A DNA stretch of 64,000 bases from Flavobacterium sp. ASV13. Lineage in GTDB: Bacteria; Bacteroidota; Bacteroidia; Flavobacteriales; Flavobacteriaceae. The stretch covers positions 310,001 through 374,000 of the forward strand of contig NZ_JQJY01000005.1 in assembly GCF_000745775.1 (NCBI RefSeq), read 5' to 3'. Below the pieces are notes generated by a model. The model was not told the origin of the DNA. It did no database searches and was given only the letters and a program-made list of their open reading frames with translations. The position numbers were made by a program, and so were the translations under genes. Numbering within the stretch: the first letter of the stretch is position 1; each line of letters begins with the position of its first letter. This document shows positions 31,639-39,295 of the stretch, piece after piece.

Positions 31639-32991
31639 TTATCTCGGCATTCCGCCTGGCATTCCTTTCATTCCGCCCATCATTTTCATCAGGTTTTTTC
31701 CGCCCGGACCTTGCATCATCTTCATCATTTTGCTCATTTGGTCAAACTGCTTCATTAACTGATTTACTTGCTCGACTTTAGTTCCGGAACCTTTAGCGAT
31801 TCTGGCTTTTCTTTTTACGTCAATAATGGCCGGCTTGCTTCTTTCACCCGGAGTCATCGAGTGAATGATTGCTTCGATATGTTTGAAAGCATCATCTTCG
31901 ATTTCTACATCTTTCATGGCTTTTGAAGCACCTGGTATCATTCCAACCAAGTCTTTCATATTACCCATTTTTTTCACTTGTTGAATCTGCGTTAGGAAAT
32001 CATCAAAACCAAATTCGTTTTTCGCGATTTTCTTTTGAAGTTTTCTAGCTTCTTCTTCATCAAATTGTTCCTGAGCTCTTTCAACAAGCGACACAACGTC
32101 TCCCATTCCTAAGATACGCTCAGCCATACGTTCTGGATAGAAAACATCAATTGCTTCCATTTTTTCTCCAGTACCAACAAATTTGATTGGTTTGTTTACA
32201 ATCGATTTGATTGAAAGTGCAGCTCCACCACGAGTATCACCATCTAATTTCGTTAAGATAACTCCATCAAAATTCAAAATATCGTTGAACGCTTTTGCTG
32301 TGTTTACAGCATCCTGTCCTGTCATAGAGTCTACAACAAACAATGTTTCCTGAGGCTGAATTGCTTTGTGAACACGTGCAATTTCGTCCATCATTTCCTG
32401 ATCTACTGCAAGACGTCCGGCTGTATCGACAATTACAACATTGAAACCGTTTGCTTTTGCATGTTTGATTGCATTTTGTGCAATCTCAACAGGATTTTTG
32501 TTTTCTGGTTCTGAGTAAACCTCAACACCTATTTGATCTCCAACAACATGAAGCTGATTGATTGCCGCAGGACGGTAGATATCACACGCTACAAGAAGTG
32601 GTTTTTTATTTTTCTTAGTTTTTAAAAAGTTGGCTAATTTTCCTGAGAAAGTAGTTTTACCAGAACCCTGAAGTCCTGACATCAAAATAACAGTTGGATT
32701 TCCTGATAAGTTAACACCAGCAACATCTCCACCCATTAATTCCGTCAACTCATCTTTTACCAGTTTAACTAATAATTGTCCTGGTTGTAAGGTTGTAAGT
32801 ACGTCCTGACCAATTGCTTTGTCTTTTACTCTAGCTGTAAAATCTTTAGCAATTTTAAAGTTAACATCGGCATCAAGTAATGCACGACGCACTTCTTTTA
32901 AAGTATCGGCAACGTTTACTTCTGTAATTTTACCGTGTCCTTTTAATATATGGAACGCTTTATCTAACTTATCGCTTAAATTATCAAACAT
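31639..32991 (-). CDS. ffh: signal recognition particle protein Ffh
   Basis: 450 residues with N domain, G domain and Met-rich M domain. GTPase motifs: GLQGSGKTTFSGKLA (about 107-121), DIYRPAAINQL, DTAGRL, TKLDGDTRGGAA and GTGEK. The M domain ends in a methionine/glycine tail (KMMKMMQGPGGKNLMKMM). It binds 4.5S RNA and signal sequences to target nascent membrane proteins to FtsY. No SRP RNA gene was seen nearby. Confidence 0.97.
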   Translation of the reverse strand: MFDNLSDKLDKAFHILKGHGKITEVNVADTLKEVRRALLDADVNFKIAKDFTARVKDKAIGQDVLTTLQPGQLLVKLVKDELTELMGGDVAGVNLSGNPTVILMSGLQGSGKTTFSGKLANFLKTKKNKKPLLVACDIYRPAAINQLHVVGDQIGVEVYSEPENKNPVEIAQNAIKHAKANGFNVVIVDTAGRLAVDQEMMDEIARVHKAIQPQETLFVVDSMTGQDAVNTAKAFNDILNFDGVILTKLDGDTRGGAALSIKSIVNKPIKFVGTGEKMEAIDVFYPERMAERILGMGDVVSLVERAQEQFDEEEARKLQKKIAKNEFGFDDFLTQIQQVKKMGNMKDLVGMIPGASKAMKDVEIEDDAFKHIEAIIHSMTPGERSKPAIIDVKRKARIAKGSGTKVEQVNQLMKQFDQMSKMMKMMQGPGGKNLMKMMGGMKGMPGGMPR

Positions 32992-33013
32992 ATTATTTTC
33001 TTTATTTGAAGTG

Positions 33014-33044
33014 CAAAGATAATCTAATTAGATATTTCAGGCAA
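33014..33044 (-). promoter_or_regulatory. ffh promoter
   Basis: TTG (33042-33044), 20 bp, TATCTTTG (33014-33021) on the minus strand, 22 bp before the ATG. Confidence 0.65.
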
Positions 33045-33062
33045 TTTTTATTTTCTAAGGTT

Positions 33063-33344
33063 CAGAGGGACAAAGTTACAAAGGGACAAAGGTTTTTAGC
33101 CACGAATTTCACTACTTTCTCGAATTATGCAACTGCAATTTTCCCTCTAGCAGATTGCATAGATTTTGCAGATTATTCGCAAAGCAACAAAAGCTTAAAG
33201 TTTTTGTTTACGCAGATTTATGTAGATTATCATCTAAAATCTGAGAAATTAAATCTGCTCAAATCTGCAGAATCTACGTGAAACAAAAAAGGCGCTAAGA
33301 AAAACCTTTGCGCCTTTGTAACTATGTCACTTTGTAACTTTATT
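33063..33344. repeat. nested inverted arrays of 8- and 9-bp repeats
   Basis: The 353-bp gap between the MBOAT 3' end and ffh holds no gene. It is bounded by (CAAAGNNN)4 at 33063-33094 and, inverted, (CTTTGNNN)4-5 at 33306-33345. Inside lies a second inverted pair: GCAGATTNN-type units at 9-bp phase (33150-33176) and AATCTGC-type units at 9-10-bp phase (33252-33280). A GCCACGAATT motif at 33099-33108 recalls the repeat at 6,533. The whole could fold back on itself. Confidence 0.7.
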
Positions 33345-35027
33345 TTAGAACTGGAAATATATGAATGGTTGAGATCCTGCTACTGCTGTTGCGTATACAA
33401 TCCAGTAAACGAATCCCAGAATTATTGCTTTTACCAAGATCGGTGTTTTATCAAAAACAGATTTCATTCCGTTCGTGAACGTTTCTGGCAAAAAGTGCCA
33501 AACGTAACCAAACAACATTAATCCGAATACGTTTTTATAACCAATTACAATTGTTTTCCAAAGTTCTGGTTCGAATGTTAATTGTCCAATATTGTTAATT
33601 ACTTGTAATGCCGTTTCGAAATCTCTTGCACGGAAGAAGATCCAGCAGAAAACTACGAAGTGAAATGTAATTAGGATGGAGAAAAATCTCCATAAGAAAT
33701 TTGGACTTTTATCTTTTTTGGATGGGAAAATCTCCACGAAAATTTTATGAATCGCCAACGCTAATCCGTGTAATGCTCCCCAAACAATAAACTGTGCTCC
33801 TGCTCCGTGCCACAATCCGCCCAAAAGCATTGTGGTGAATAAATTTAAATTGGTTACCAAAGTTTGTTTCTTTTTGCTGGAAAGCAAAAACGACAAACAA
33901 AAAAGCAATATTGAAACGGACGCAACAATCAATGGAATTATACTCGTATTGTAACTTGTGATTCCCCAAAGCAATAATCCGAAGAAAAATAAACTTGGAA
34001 ATAAATATCCAGCGAAAGAACCTTCTCGGTTTCCTCCCATCGAAATGTATAAAAAGTCTTTTAACCAAGTTGAAAGCGAAATATGCCATCTTCTCCAAAA
34101 ATCTGTAATCGAAGTTGATTTATAAGGTGTTCTAAAGTTGACTGGCAATTTGAATCCCAACAATAAAGCGATTCCGATTGCCATATCTGAATATCCTGAA
34201 AAGTCACAATATATTTGGATCGCATATCCATAAGAAGCCATTAAATTCTCGAAAGAAGTATAACTCAACGGTGTATCAAAAACTCGATCAACAAAATTTA
34301 CAGAAATATAATTTGAGATTACCGTTTTCTTAATCAATCCACCAATAATCAAAAACAAAGCGTTATTTACATCTTGTCTCGAAAGATTTAATTTTTGATA
34401 AATCTGTGGAAGAAAATCTTTCGCACGCACGATTGGACCAGCAACTAACTGCGGGAAAAACGAAACGAAAAATAAATATTCGATGTAGTTTTTAGTTGGC
34501 TTAATTTCTTCACGATAAATTTCAATAATATAACTCATCGACTGGAAAGTATAGAATGAAATTCCCACAGGAAGAAAAATATCATGAAGCTGATAATTGC
34601 CATGAAACATATCATTGAATGTCACAATCATGAAATTCATGTACTTGAAGTACCCTAATAATCCCAAATTCAAGATTACACTTATTACAAGATATATTTT
34701 CTTAGAACTTTCTTTTGTTGCTCTATAAATAATCTGGCTCAATCCATAATCTACAACTGAGGAAAGTAGTAAAAGTAAAAAGTAAACACCACTTGACTTA
34801 TAGTAAAAGAAAAGCGAGAAGAGAATAACATACGTTAATCTCAAATAAAATGTTTTGCGTAAAAAGGCATACACAAAATAAAAAACCAGAAATAATCCTA
34901 AGAATAACCCAGTGTTAAATAATAGTTTTTCGTCTGGATTGTAAACAAACCAGCTTTTAACTTGTTCTATTGTAATTGCACCAAAATTTTGAATGAACCA
35001 ATCATTAATGCTATCTATTGTTATCAA
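33345..35027 (-). CDS. MBOAT family O-acyltransferase (AlgI-like)
   Basis: 560 residues, about eleven membrane segments. Hallmarks: QYCDFSGYSDMAIGI-type stretch (IYCDFSGYSDMAIGIALLLG), DFWRRWHISLSTWLKDFLYI with GGNR, and the catalytic histidine in LLGGLWHGAGAQFIVWGALHG. Such proteins move acyl (usually acetyl) groups across the inner membrane onto periplasmic polysaccharides. It is the last gene of a three-gene operon after two SGNH esterase-like proteins, 1 bp from the preceding stop, which resembles AlgIJX, PatAB and DltBD systems. Confidence 0.92.
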   Translation of the reverse strand: MITIDSINDWFIQNFGAITIEQVKSWFVYNPDEKLLFNTGLFLGLFLVFYFVYAFLRKTFYLRLTYVILFSLFFYYKSSGVYFLLLLLSSVVDYGLSQIIYRATKESSKKIYLVISVILNLGLLGYFKYMNFMIVTFNDMFHGNYQLHDIFLPVGISFYTFQSMSYIIEIYREEIKPTKNYIEYLFFVSFFPQLVAGPIVRAKDFLPQIYQKLNLSRQDVNNALFLIIGGLIKKTVISNYISVNFVDRVFDTPLSYTSFENLMASYGYAIQIYCDFSGYSDMAIGIALLLGFKLPVNFRTPYKSTSITDFWRRWHISLSTWLKDFLYISMGGNREGSFAGYLFPSLFFFGLLLWGITSYNTSIIPLIVASVSILLFCLSFLLSSKKKQTLVTNLNLFTTMLLGGLWHGAGAQFIVWGALHGLALAIHKIFVEIFPSKKDKSPNFLWRFFSILITFHFVVFCWIFFRARDFETALQVINNIGQLTFEPELWKTIVIGYKNVFGLMLFGYVWHFLPETFTNGMKSVFDKTPILVKAIILGFVYWIVYATAVAGSQPFIYFQF

Positions 35028-35028
35028 T

Positions 35029-36447
35029 TTAATTCTTTGATTTAAAATTATCGTATGCTTTTAAAACTGCCTGTGCGAACAAGTTCCCTTGTTTTTCATA
35101 TCCTTTTTTAGAATAATGAACCCAATCTGGACCAATTAATCCTTGAGTTTTTAATTTTCGGATTCCGTCCATACCTCCAAATTCATCGTATAAATCCCAA
35201 ACGGCAAAACCGTCTTTTTGCGCGATTTCCAAGATTTCTTTAGTGTAATCTCTAATATAAGTATTAGGCTTTCTTCTAAGCAAAGATGGCGGCGGCGTCA
35301 TCACGATTATAGGAACATTTATATTTTGAGCTTTGATATTGCTTATAAACTCTCTCAAATGTCTAATATAACCTTCAACTTCAAGTTTGTCATAACTTTC
35401 ATTTGTTCCGAGCGAAAAAACAAGCAAATCTGGATGCACTGCTTTTAGCTGCTCAAAAAACAAAGGATATTTATTGTAATCTGAATATTTGGCTCCGTTT
35501 ACGCCAATACCGCTATACAATATTCCTGGCGCATCTTTTTCTAAAACAATTCCGTTTAATTCATATTTAGAAGCTTCTTTATTCGGAATCAAATAAATTT
35601 TTTCTAATGCTTTATCGGAGTTGTAATAATGACAAAAAGAATCTGATTCTACATTCAACGGAACAAATTCAGAGCTTTTAATCGTTTTCTGTTTGGTTTC
35701 ATTAGTCGGAATTTTCAAGGTTCTTCCCGCTCTAATATTATTCGATTTTAAACCATTCGCTTTTTTAATATCCGTAACCGAAATATTGTATTTGTCGGCA
35801 ATTGTTGAAATTGCTTCTCCTTTTTTGATTTTATGCGTAATTACTTTTTTCTCTGTTGACTGAATCAAATTCACTTGAGAAGAAGTCGCCAAATCAAACA
35901 TATTTTGATTTTGAGGCGTAATGATTTTAATGGTATTGAATTTATATGCCATGTCTTTCACTCGCAATTCAACAGCAAAACCTCCATTATCACGCCAAAG
36001 TCCAATTCCACTTAAACCAATAGGTGCATTTTTTGCAGGAAGAATATTTCTATAACTTTCCCAGCTTCTGTTCGAATAAAAACGTTCGTTATAAGAACCA
36101 TTTGTTTTTGCCAGCTGATATGGAAAAACCAAACCGCGACCTCCATTTCCAAATTGATGCTGCAGTTTTTTTCTCACTTCATTGGTCATCAAATCTCCCT
36201 GAATATGAGAATCTCCAATATGAACAATATTTATTTTCTGATTGTTCTGACTTTCATTTTCCTTTAATTTTTCGAAAAAATCTTTTAGTACTTTCGCATT
36301 ATAAATTTGATCATCAGAAACAGGATCAGCCACTATTGAATCGACTTTGTGAATCATATTTTTTGTTGTTGGAAGTGAATCTGTTTTTGGGGCCTTGTCA
36401 TTCGAAGAGAAAAAAAGACAACAGAAAAAAATAATCAGTTTATTCAT
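35029..36447 (-). CDS. SGNH/GDSL hydrolase with inserted LysM domain
   Basis: 472 residues with a short hydrophobic N-terminus (possible signal or lipoprotein anchor, cysteines 9-10). Catalytic blocks: GDS (78-80), GTN (347-349) and D441/H444 in DWVH. A LysM domain (about 203-247; HKIKKGEAISTIADKYNIS...GRTLKIP) is inserted between the first two blocks, implying peptidoglycan or N-acetyl-glycan binding. It overlaps the upstream SGNH gene by 8 bp and ends 1 bp before the MBOAT gene. Probable role: acetyl transfer to, or removal from, a periplasmic glycan. Confidence 0.88.
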   Translation of the reverse strand: MNKLIIFFCCLFFSSNDKAPKTDSLPTTKNMIHKVDSIVADPVSDDQIYNAKVLKDFFEKLKENESQNNQKINIVHIGDSHIQGDLMTNEVRKKLQHQFGNGGRGLVFPYQLAKTNGSYNERFYSNRSWESYRNILPAKNAPIGLSGIGLWRDNGGFAVELRVKDMAYKFNTIKIITPQNQNMFDLATSSQVNLIQSTEKKVITHKIKKGEAISTIADKYNISVTDIKKANGLKSNNIRAGRTLKIPTNETKQKTIKSSEFVPLNVESDSFCHYYNSDKALEKIYLIPNKEASKYELNGIVLEKDAPGILYSGIGVNGAKYSDYNKYPLFFEQLKAVHPDLLVFSLGTNESYDKLEVEGYIRHLREFISNIKAQNINVPIIVMTPPPSLLRRKPNTYIRDYTKEILEIAQKDGFAVWDLYDEFGGMDGIRKLKTQGLIGPDWVHYSKKGYEKQGNLFAQAVLKAYDNFKSKN

Positions 36448-37954
36448 TTACACTATCATTTTTCACAGAAGTAGAATCTGTTTTGGTTTTTCGAGCTGCT
36501 CTTTGCTGATTCGCAACAGCTTCACGTTTTTCACGCAATATTTTATATTCTTCGTAACCTTTATTTAATTGAGTGTATAATAAATTTCCAATCGCTTTTG
36601 CTCCACGCTGATTAAAGTGCGTGTAATCTTTATTGGCTTTGGCCGGAGTTTCATCAACCCATTTTACCATCGATCCGTCGCCACCCATCAAAGTATATAA
36701 ATTTACAAAACCAGATTCAGTATCAAGCGCATATCTTTTTTGCGCTTTCATCAAAGGTACAACAGCCGAATCGGTTTTCATTTCTAAATCATATTTAGTC
36801 GATTTATCTGCTGTTGAGACAATTAAAATTGAAACTCCCGGAAACGATTCTTTTATTTTATTAACGGTTTTTGTCATTCCTCTTTCGTACCAATTATAAT
36901 TTTTGGTTCCGTAATTCAATACGTTTGTTCCATAATGCAAAATAATCAAATCGTATTTCAAACTTTTATTAAAACCTTGCATTACACTAGCATTAAACAT
37001 CGAAATTGGCAATCCCGAGTTTCCTCTTTGTGAAAAGTTATCTACGTGAACGCCGCTTCCGTTGTCAAAATTGAAGCCGTAAATTGGAATAGAATCTGCA
37101 TTTATGAAATTAGCTTTGAAAGCTTTCAAATGTCCTGAACTTACTTTTAAAGTATTAATCAAATTATTTGGGGCCAAATTTTTCTTCAAAGTATCTTTTC
37201 CGATAATGAAATTCACTTTTCCATTTCTCGAAGCTCTTCCGTAAAATAAAGTCGGATTATCTAAAGTTGTTGAATATTTATTGGTTCCTGCTTCATATTG
37301 TACCCAAGTTAGATTTGCTTTATCATTAGCAAAAAATACGTGTCCGTTTACACCAAAAGGGCTTGATGGCTTTTTCACATTCAAATAAGACTGTGTTTTC
37401 CAGTTTTTAGAATAAGTAGATTTCACCGAACCACGCGAAGCCGCCGATTCAGAAGTTATGGAAACAAAACCAACTCCGTTTCCTCCAAAACGTTCCTGAT
37501 AATTAGTTCTTACATCTTGCACAATCAAATCCCCATCGGTCATTGAATCGCCGTAATACGCAATTCTGACATTCGATTCAGGATGCTTCTCTAATTGATA
37601 TAATTTTTCATAAAACGAAATCAGATATTGATATCCTTTATAATTATCAAAAGTTTCAGATGGAAATTCAATTCCTTCGATATTTTCATAAACAATTTCT
37701 TCTTTTCCTTCCTGATCTTCAATTGCATCGAGGCTGTCGTTTGTACCCAATGAATCTTTTGCAACAGCTTCCAGAAGCAAGCTGTCAATAAGCACGTTTT
37801 TTGAATTCATTTTGCTTTCAGAAAAAATCTTATCTGGCAAAATTTGCTTGAATCCAATAAAAGCGACCAATGCTAATGCAACAATGGCAAAAGACTGAAA
37901 AAAATATGACTTTGTATTCACTTGTAATTTTAAGTTTTGAAGGATGAATTGCAA
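36440..37954 (-). CDS. membrane-anchored SGNH/GDSL hydrolase-like protein
   Basis: 504 residues. One membrane anchor (about 16-38) is followed by a spacer and an SGNH domain with GDS in YYGDSMTDGD (135-137), GTN in LHYGTNVLNYG (342-344) and D443/H446 in DYTHFN. The C-terminus is a charged, probably helical tail (about 466-504). It shares GDSxxxGDL and the following VR with the next gene, so the two are likely paralogs that diverged. First gene of the operon with a promoter about 50 bp upstream. Confidence 0.85.
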   Translation of the reverse strand: MQFILQNLKLQVNTKSYFFQSFAIVALALVAFIGFKQILPDKIFSESKMNSKNVLIDSLLLEAVAKDSLGTNDSLDAIEDQEGKEEIVYENIEGIEFPSETFDNYKGYQYLISFYEKLYQLEKHPESNVRIAYYGDSMTDGDLIVQDVRTNYQERFGGNGVGFVSITSESAASRGSVKSTYSKNWKTQSYLNVKKPSSPFGVNGHVFFANDKANLTWVQYEAGTNKYSTTLDNPTLFYGRASRNGKVNFIIGKDTLKKNLAPNNLINTLKVSSGHLKAFKANFINADSIPIYGFNFDNGSGVHVDNFSQRGNSGLPISMFNASVMQGFNKSLKYDLIILHYGTNVLNYGTKNYNWYERGMTKTVNKIKESFPGVSILIVSTADKSTKYDLEMKTDSAVVPLMKAQKRYALDTESGFVNLYTLMGGDGSMVKWVDETPAKANKDYTHFNQRGAKAIGNLLYTQLNKGYEEYKILREKREAVANQQRAARKTKTDSTSVKNDSVNE

Positions 37955-38002
37955 AAATTAATTATGCGAAATTTCTGCTAATTCTTTATGAAAAAATATG
38001 TG

Positions 38003-38010
38003 CAAAGATA
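38003..38010 (-). promoter_or_regulatory. -7 element of SGNH/SGNH/MBOAT operon
   Basis: TATCTTTG on the minus strand, 48 bp before the start of the first SGNH gene. Confidence 0.6.
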
Positions 38011-38060
38011 AGATTAAAGCTTAATTATTAATTGTTTTTATCAATAAAGTAAAAAACAAA

Positions 38061-38088
38061 AAAGAGACCAGACGAATCTGGCCTCTTT
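38061..38088 (-). terminator. terminator after hmuY-like gene
   Basis: AAAGAGRCCAGA / TCTGGCCTCTTT arms with a 4-nt loop (one G-U pair), T-rich on the minus strand, about 110 bp downstream of the hmuY-like stop. Confidence 0.8.
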
Positions 38089-38198
38089 ATCAAAAAAAAT
38101 AAAAAAAACAAAGCTAATGATTAACTAAACATCGATGCCGAAGCATCATAAGTTAAAATGAAATAATCTTTATGATTTTTAGATTTTCATTTTAAGAA

Positions 38199-39278
38199 TT
38201 ATTTTAAGATAGCATACTCCAAAGTAGTATTCCCTCTTAAACCTGCATCATTTGTCATAGCTAGGAATTTAACTTTATAGTAGTTTCCAGCTGCATCTTT
38301 TACAACATAAAAACGATCTGTTCTAATACTTGGCAATGAAGTTGGTCCACCACCATTTCTCCAGCTAGCTCCAATTACTCTTTGATCTGTTGCAGAAACA
38401 GTAAAGTTTGCTTCAACTACATCTGCTTTTGCAAAAGCCTCATAAGTTTTAACAGAAGTTAATACTTGGTAAACTTGTGTTCCTCCTTTTGAGTTTGTAG
38501 TGATGAAATCAGCATAACCGTATGTTACCTCGCCACTTCCCATGTTTAAGTAATTTGTAAAAGTTGTGAAATTTAAATCCCATTTCGCTTTTGCAGGTTC
38601 TACTGAAACTGTATTACCTGAAACTAAACTAAAAAATGAAAAATTAAAGTCTGTATCTTTTGAGATAGTTTTTTCTGTAAAAGTTGTAGAAGTTAAGTCA
38701 GCATATTGAATTTTATATCCATTTCCACTTCTTAATATTCTAACTTTTTTCCATCCTCTAGCTTCTCCATCAACACTTACTGAACCAACGCCTGGTGTAG
38801 TAGTAGAAACTGCAAATCCTAGATTTACCAAGTACACTTTATTATCAGCATCAGTAGCAGAAATTTCAGCAATTGCTGTTCCGATACCTGCTCCAGCACC
38901 AGCTAAAACTCCAGTTGGGTTATCAACATAACCATTAGATGCAAGGGTTTCACCTGCTCCAACTGAAACATTTGCATCAGCCACCTGAGACAAAGTAATA
39001 TCTGAAGTCGCTAATTTTTTTACAGCCATTTTAAGAGAACCATTAATGATTACTCTAAATTCTGAACCAGAAGAAAATCCTAAATCCCAAGACGCTCTGT
39101 TTACTGATTTAATTTCTGCAGCACTTAAATCAAGATAAAGTTGATTTGGTTGGTTTGGCCCACCAACAGAAGTCTTCAAAGTTTCTCCCACAGTTGGAAT
39201 CTCAACTTTATTGTCGTCATCATTAGAACATGATGCTAGTGATAGTAACGCGATTGATAAAAATAATAACTTTTTCAT
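38199..39278 (-). CDS. HmuY family lipoprotein
   Basis: 359 residues with a lipoprotein signal (LLSLASCSN, cysteine at 17), so surface or outer-membrane anchored. HmuY-type features are SWDLGFSSGSEFRVIING and a second AKWDLNFTTFTNYL, followed by WRNGGG and RFYVVKDAAGNYYKVKF near the C-terminus. HmuY proteins capture heme for a TonB receptor. This one has no histidine at all, so it cannot use the bis-His ligation of P. gingivalis HmuY; three internal methionines are the only obvious alternatives. Located 17 bp after the receptor gene. Confidence 0.88.
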   Translation of the reverse strand: MKKLLFLSIALLSLASCSNDDDNKVEIPTVGETLKTSVGGPNQPNQLYLDLSAAEIKSVNRASWDLGFSSGSEFRVIINGSLKMAVKKLATSDITLSQVADANVSVGAGETLASNGYVDNPTGVLAGAGAGIGTAIAEISATDADNKVYLVNLGFAVSTTTPGVGSVSVDGEARGWKKVRILRSGNGYKIQYADLTSTTFTEKTISKDTDFNFSFFSLVSGNTVSVEPAKAKWDLNFTTFTNYLNMGSGEVTYGYADFITTNSKGGTQVYQVLTSVKTYEAFAKADVVEANFTVSATDQRVIGASWRNGGGPTSLPSIRTDRFYVVKDAAGNYYKVKFLAMTNDAGLRGNTTLEYAILK

Positions 39279-39295
39279 TGTATTCTATATTTATA

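Noticed and set aside
33006..33281. Plus-strand frame of 91 codons in the MBOAT-ffh gap
   Set aside because: It begins inside the ffh promoter and translates the octamer and 9-bp repeat arrays; no family resemblance.
33063..33345. CRISPR-like array
   Set aside because: Units are 8-9 bp and contiguous without spacers, with no cas genes in the window. This is a short tandem array, not a CRISPR.
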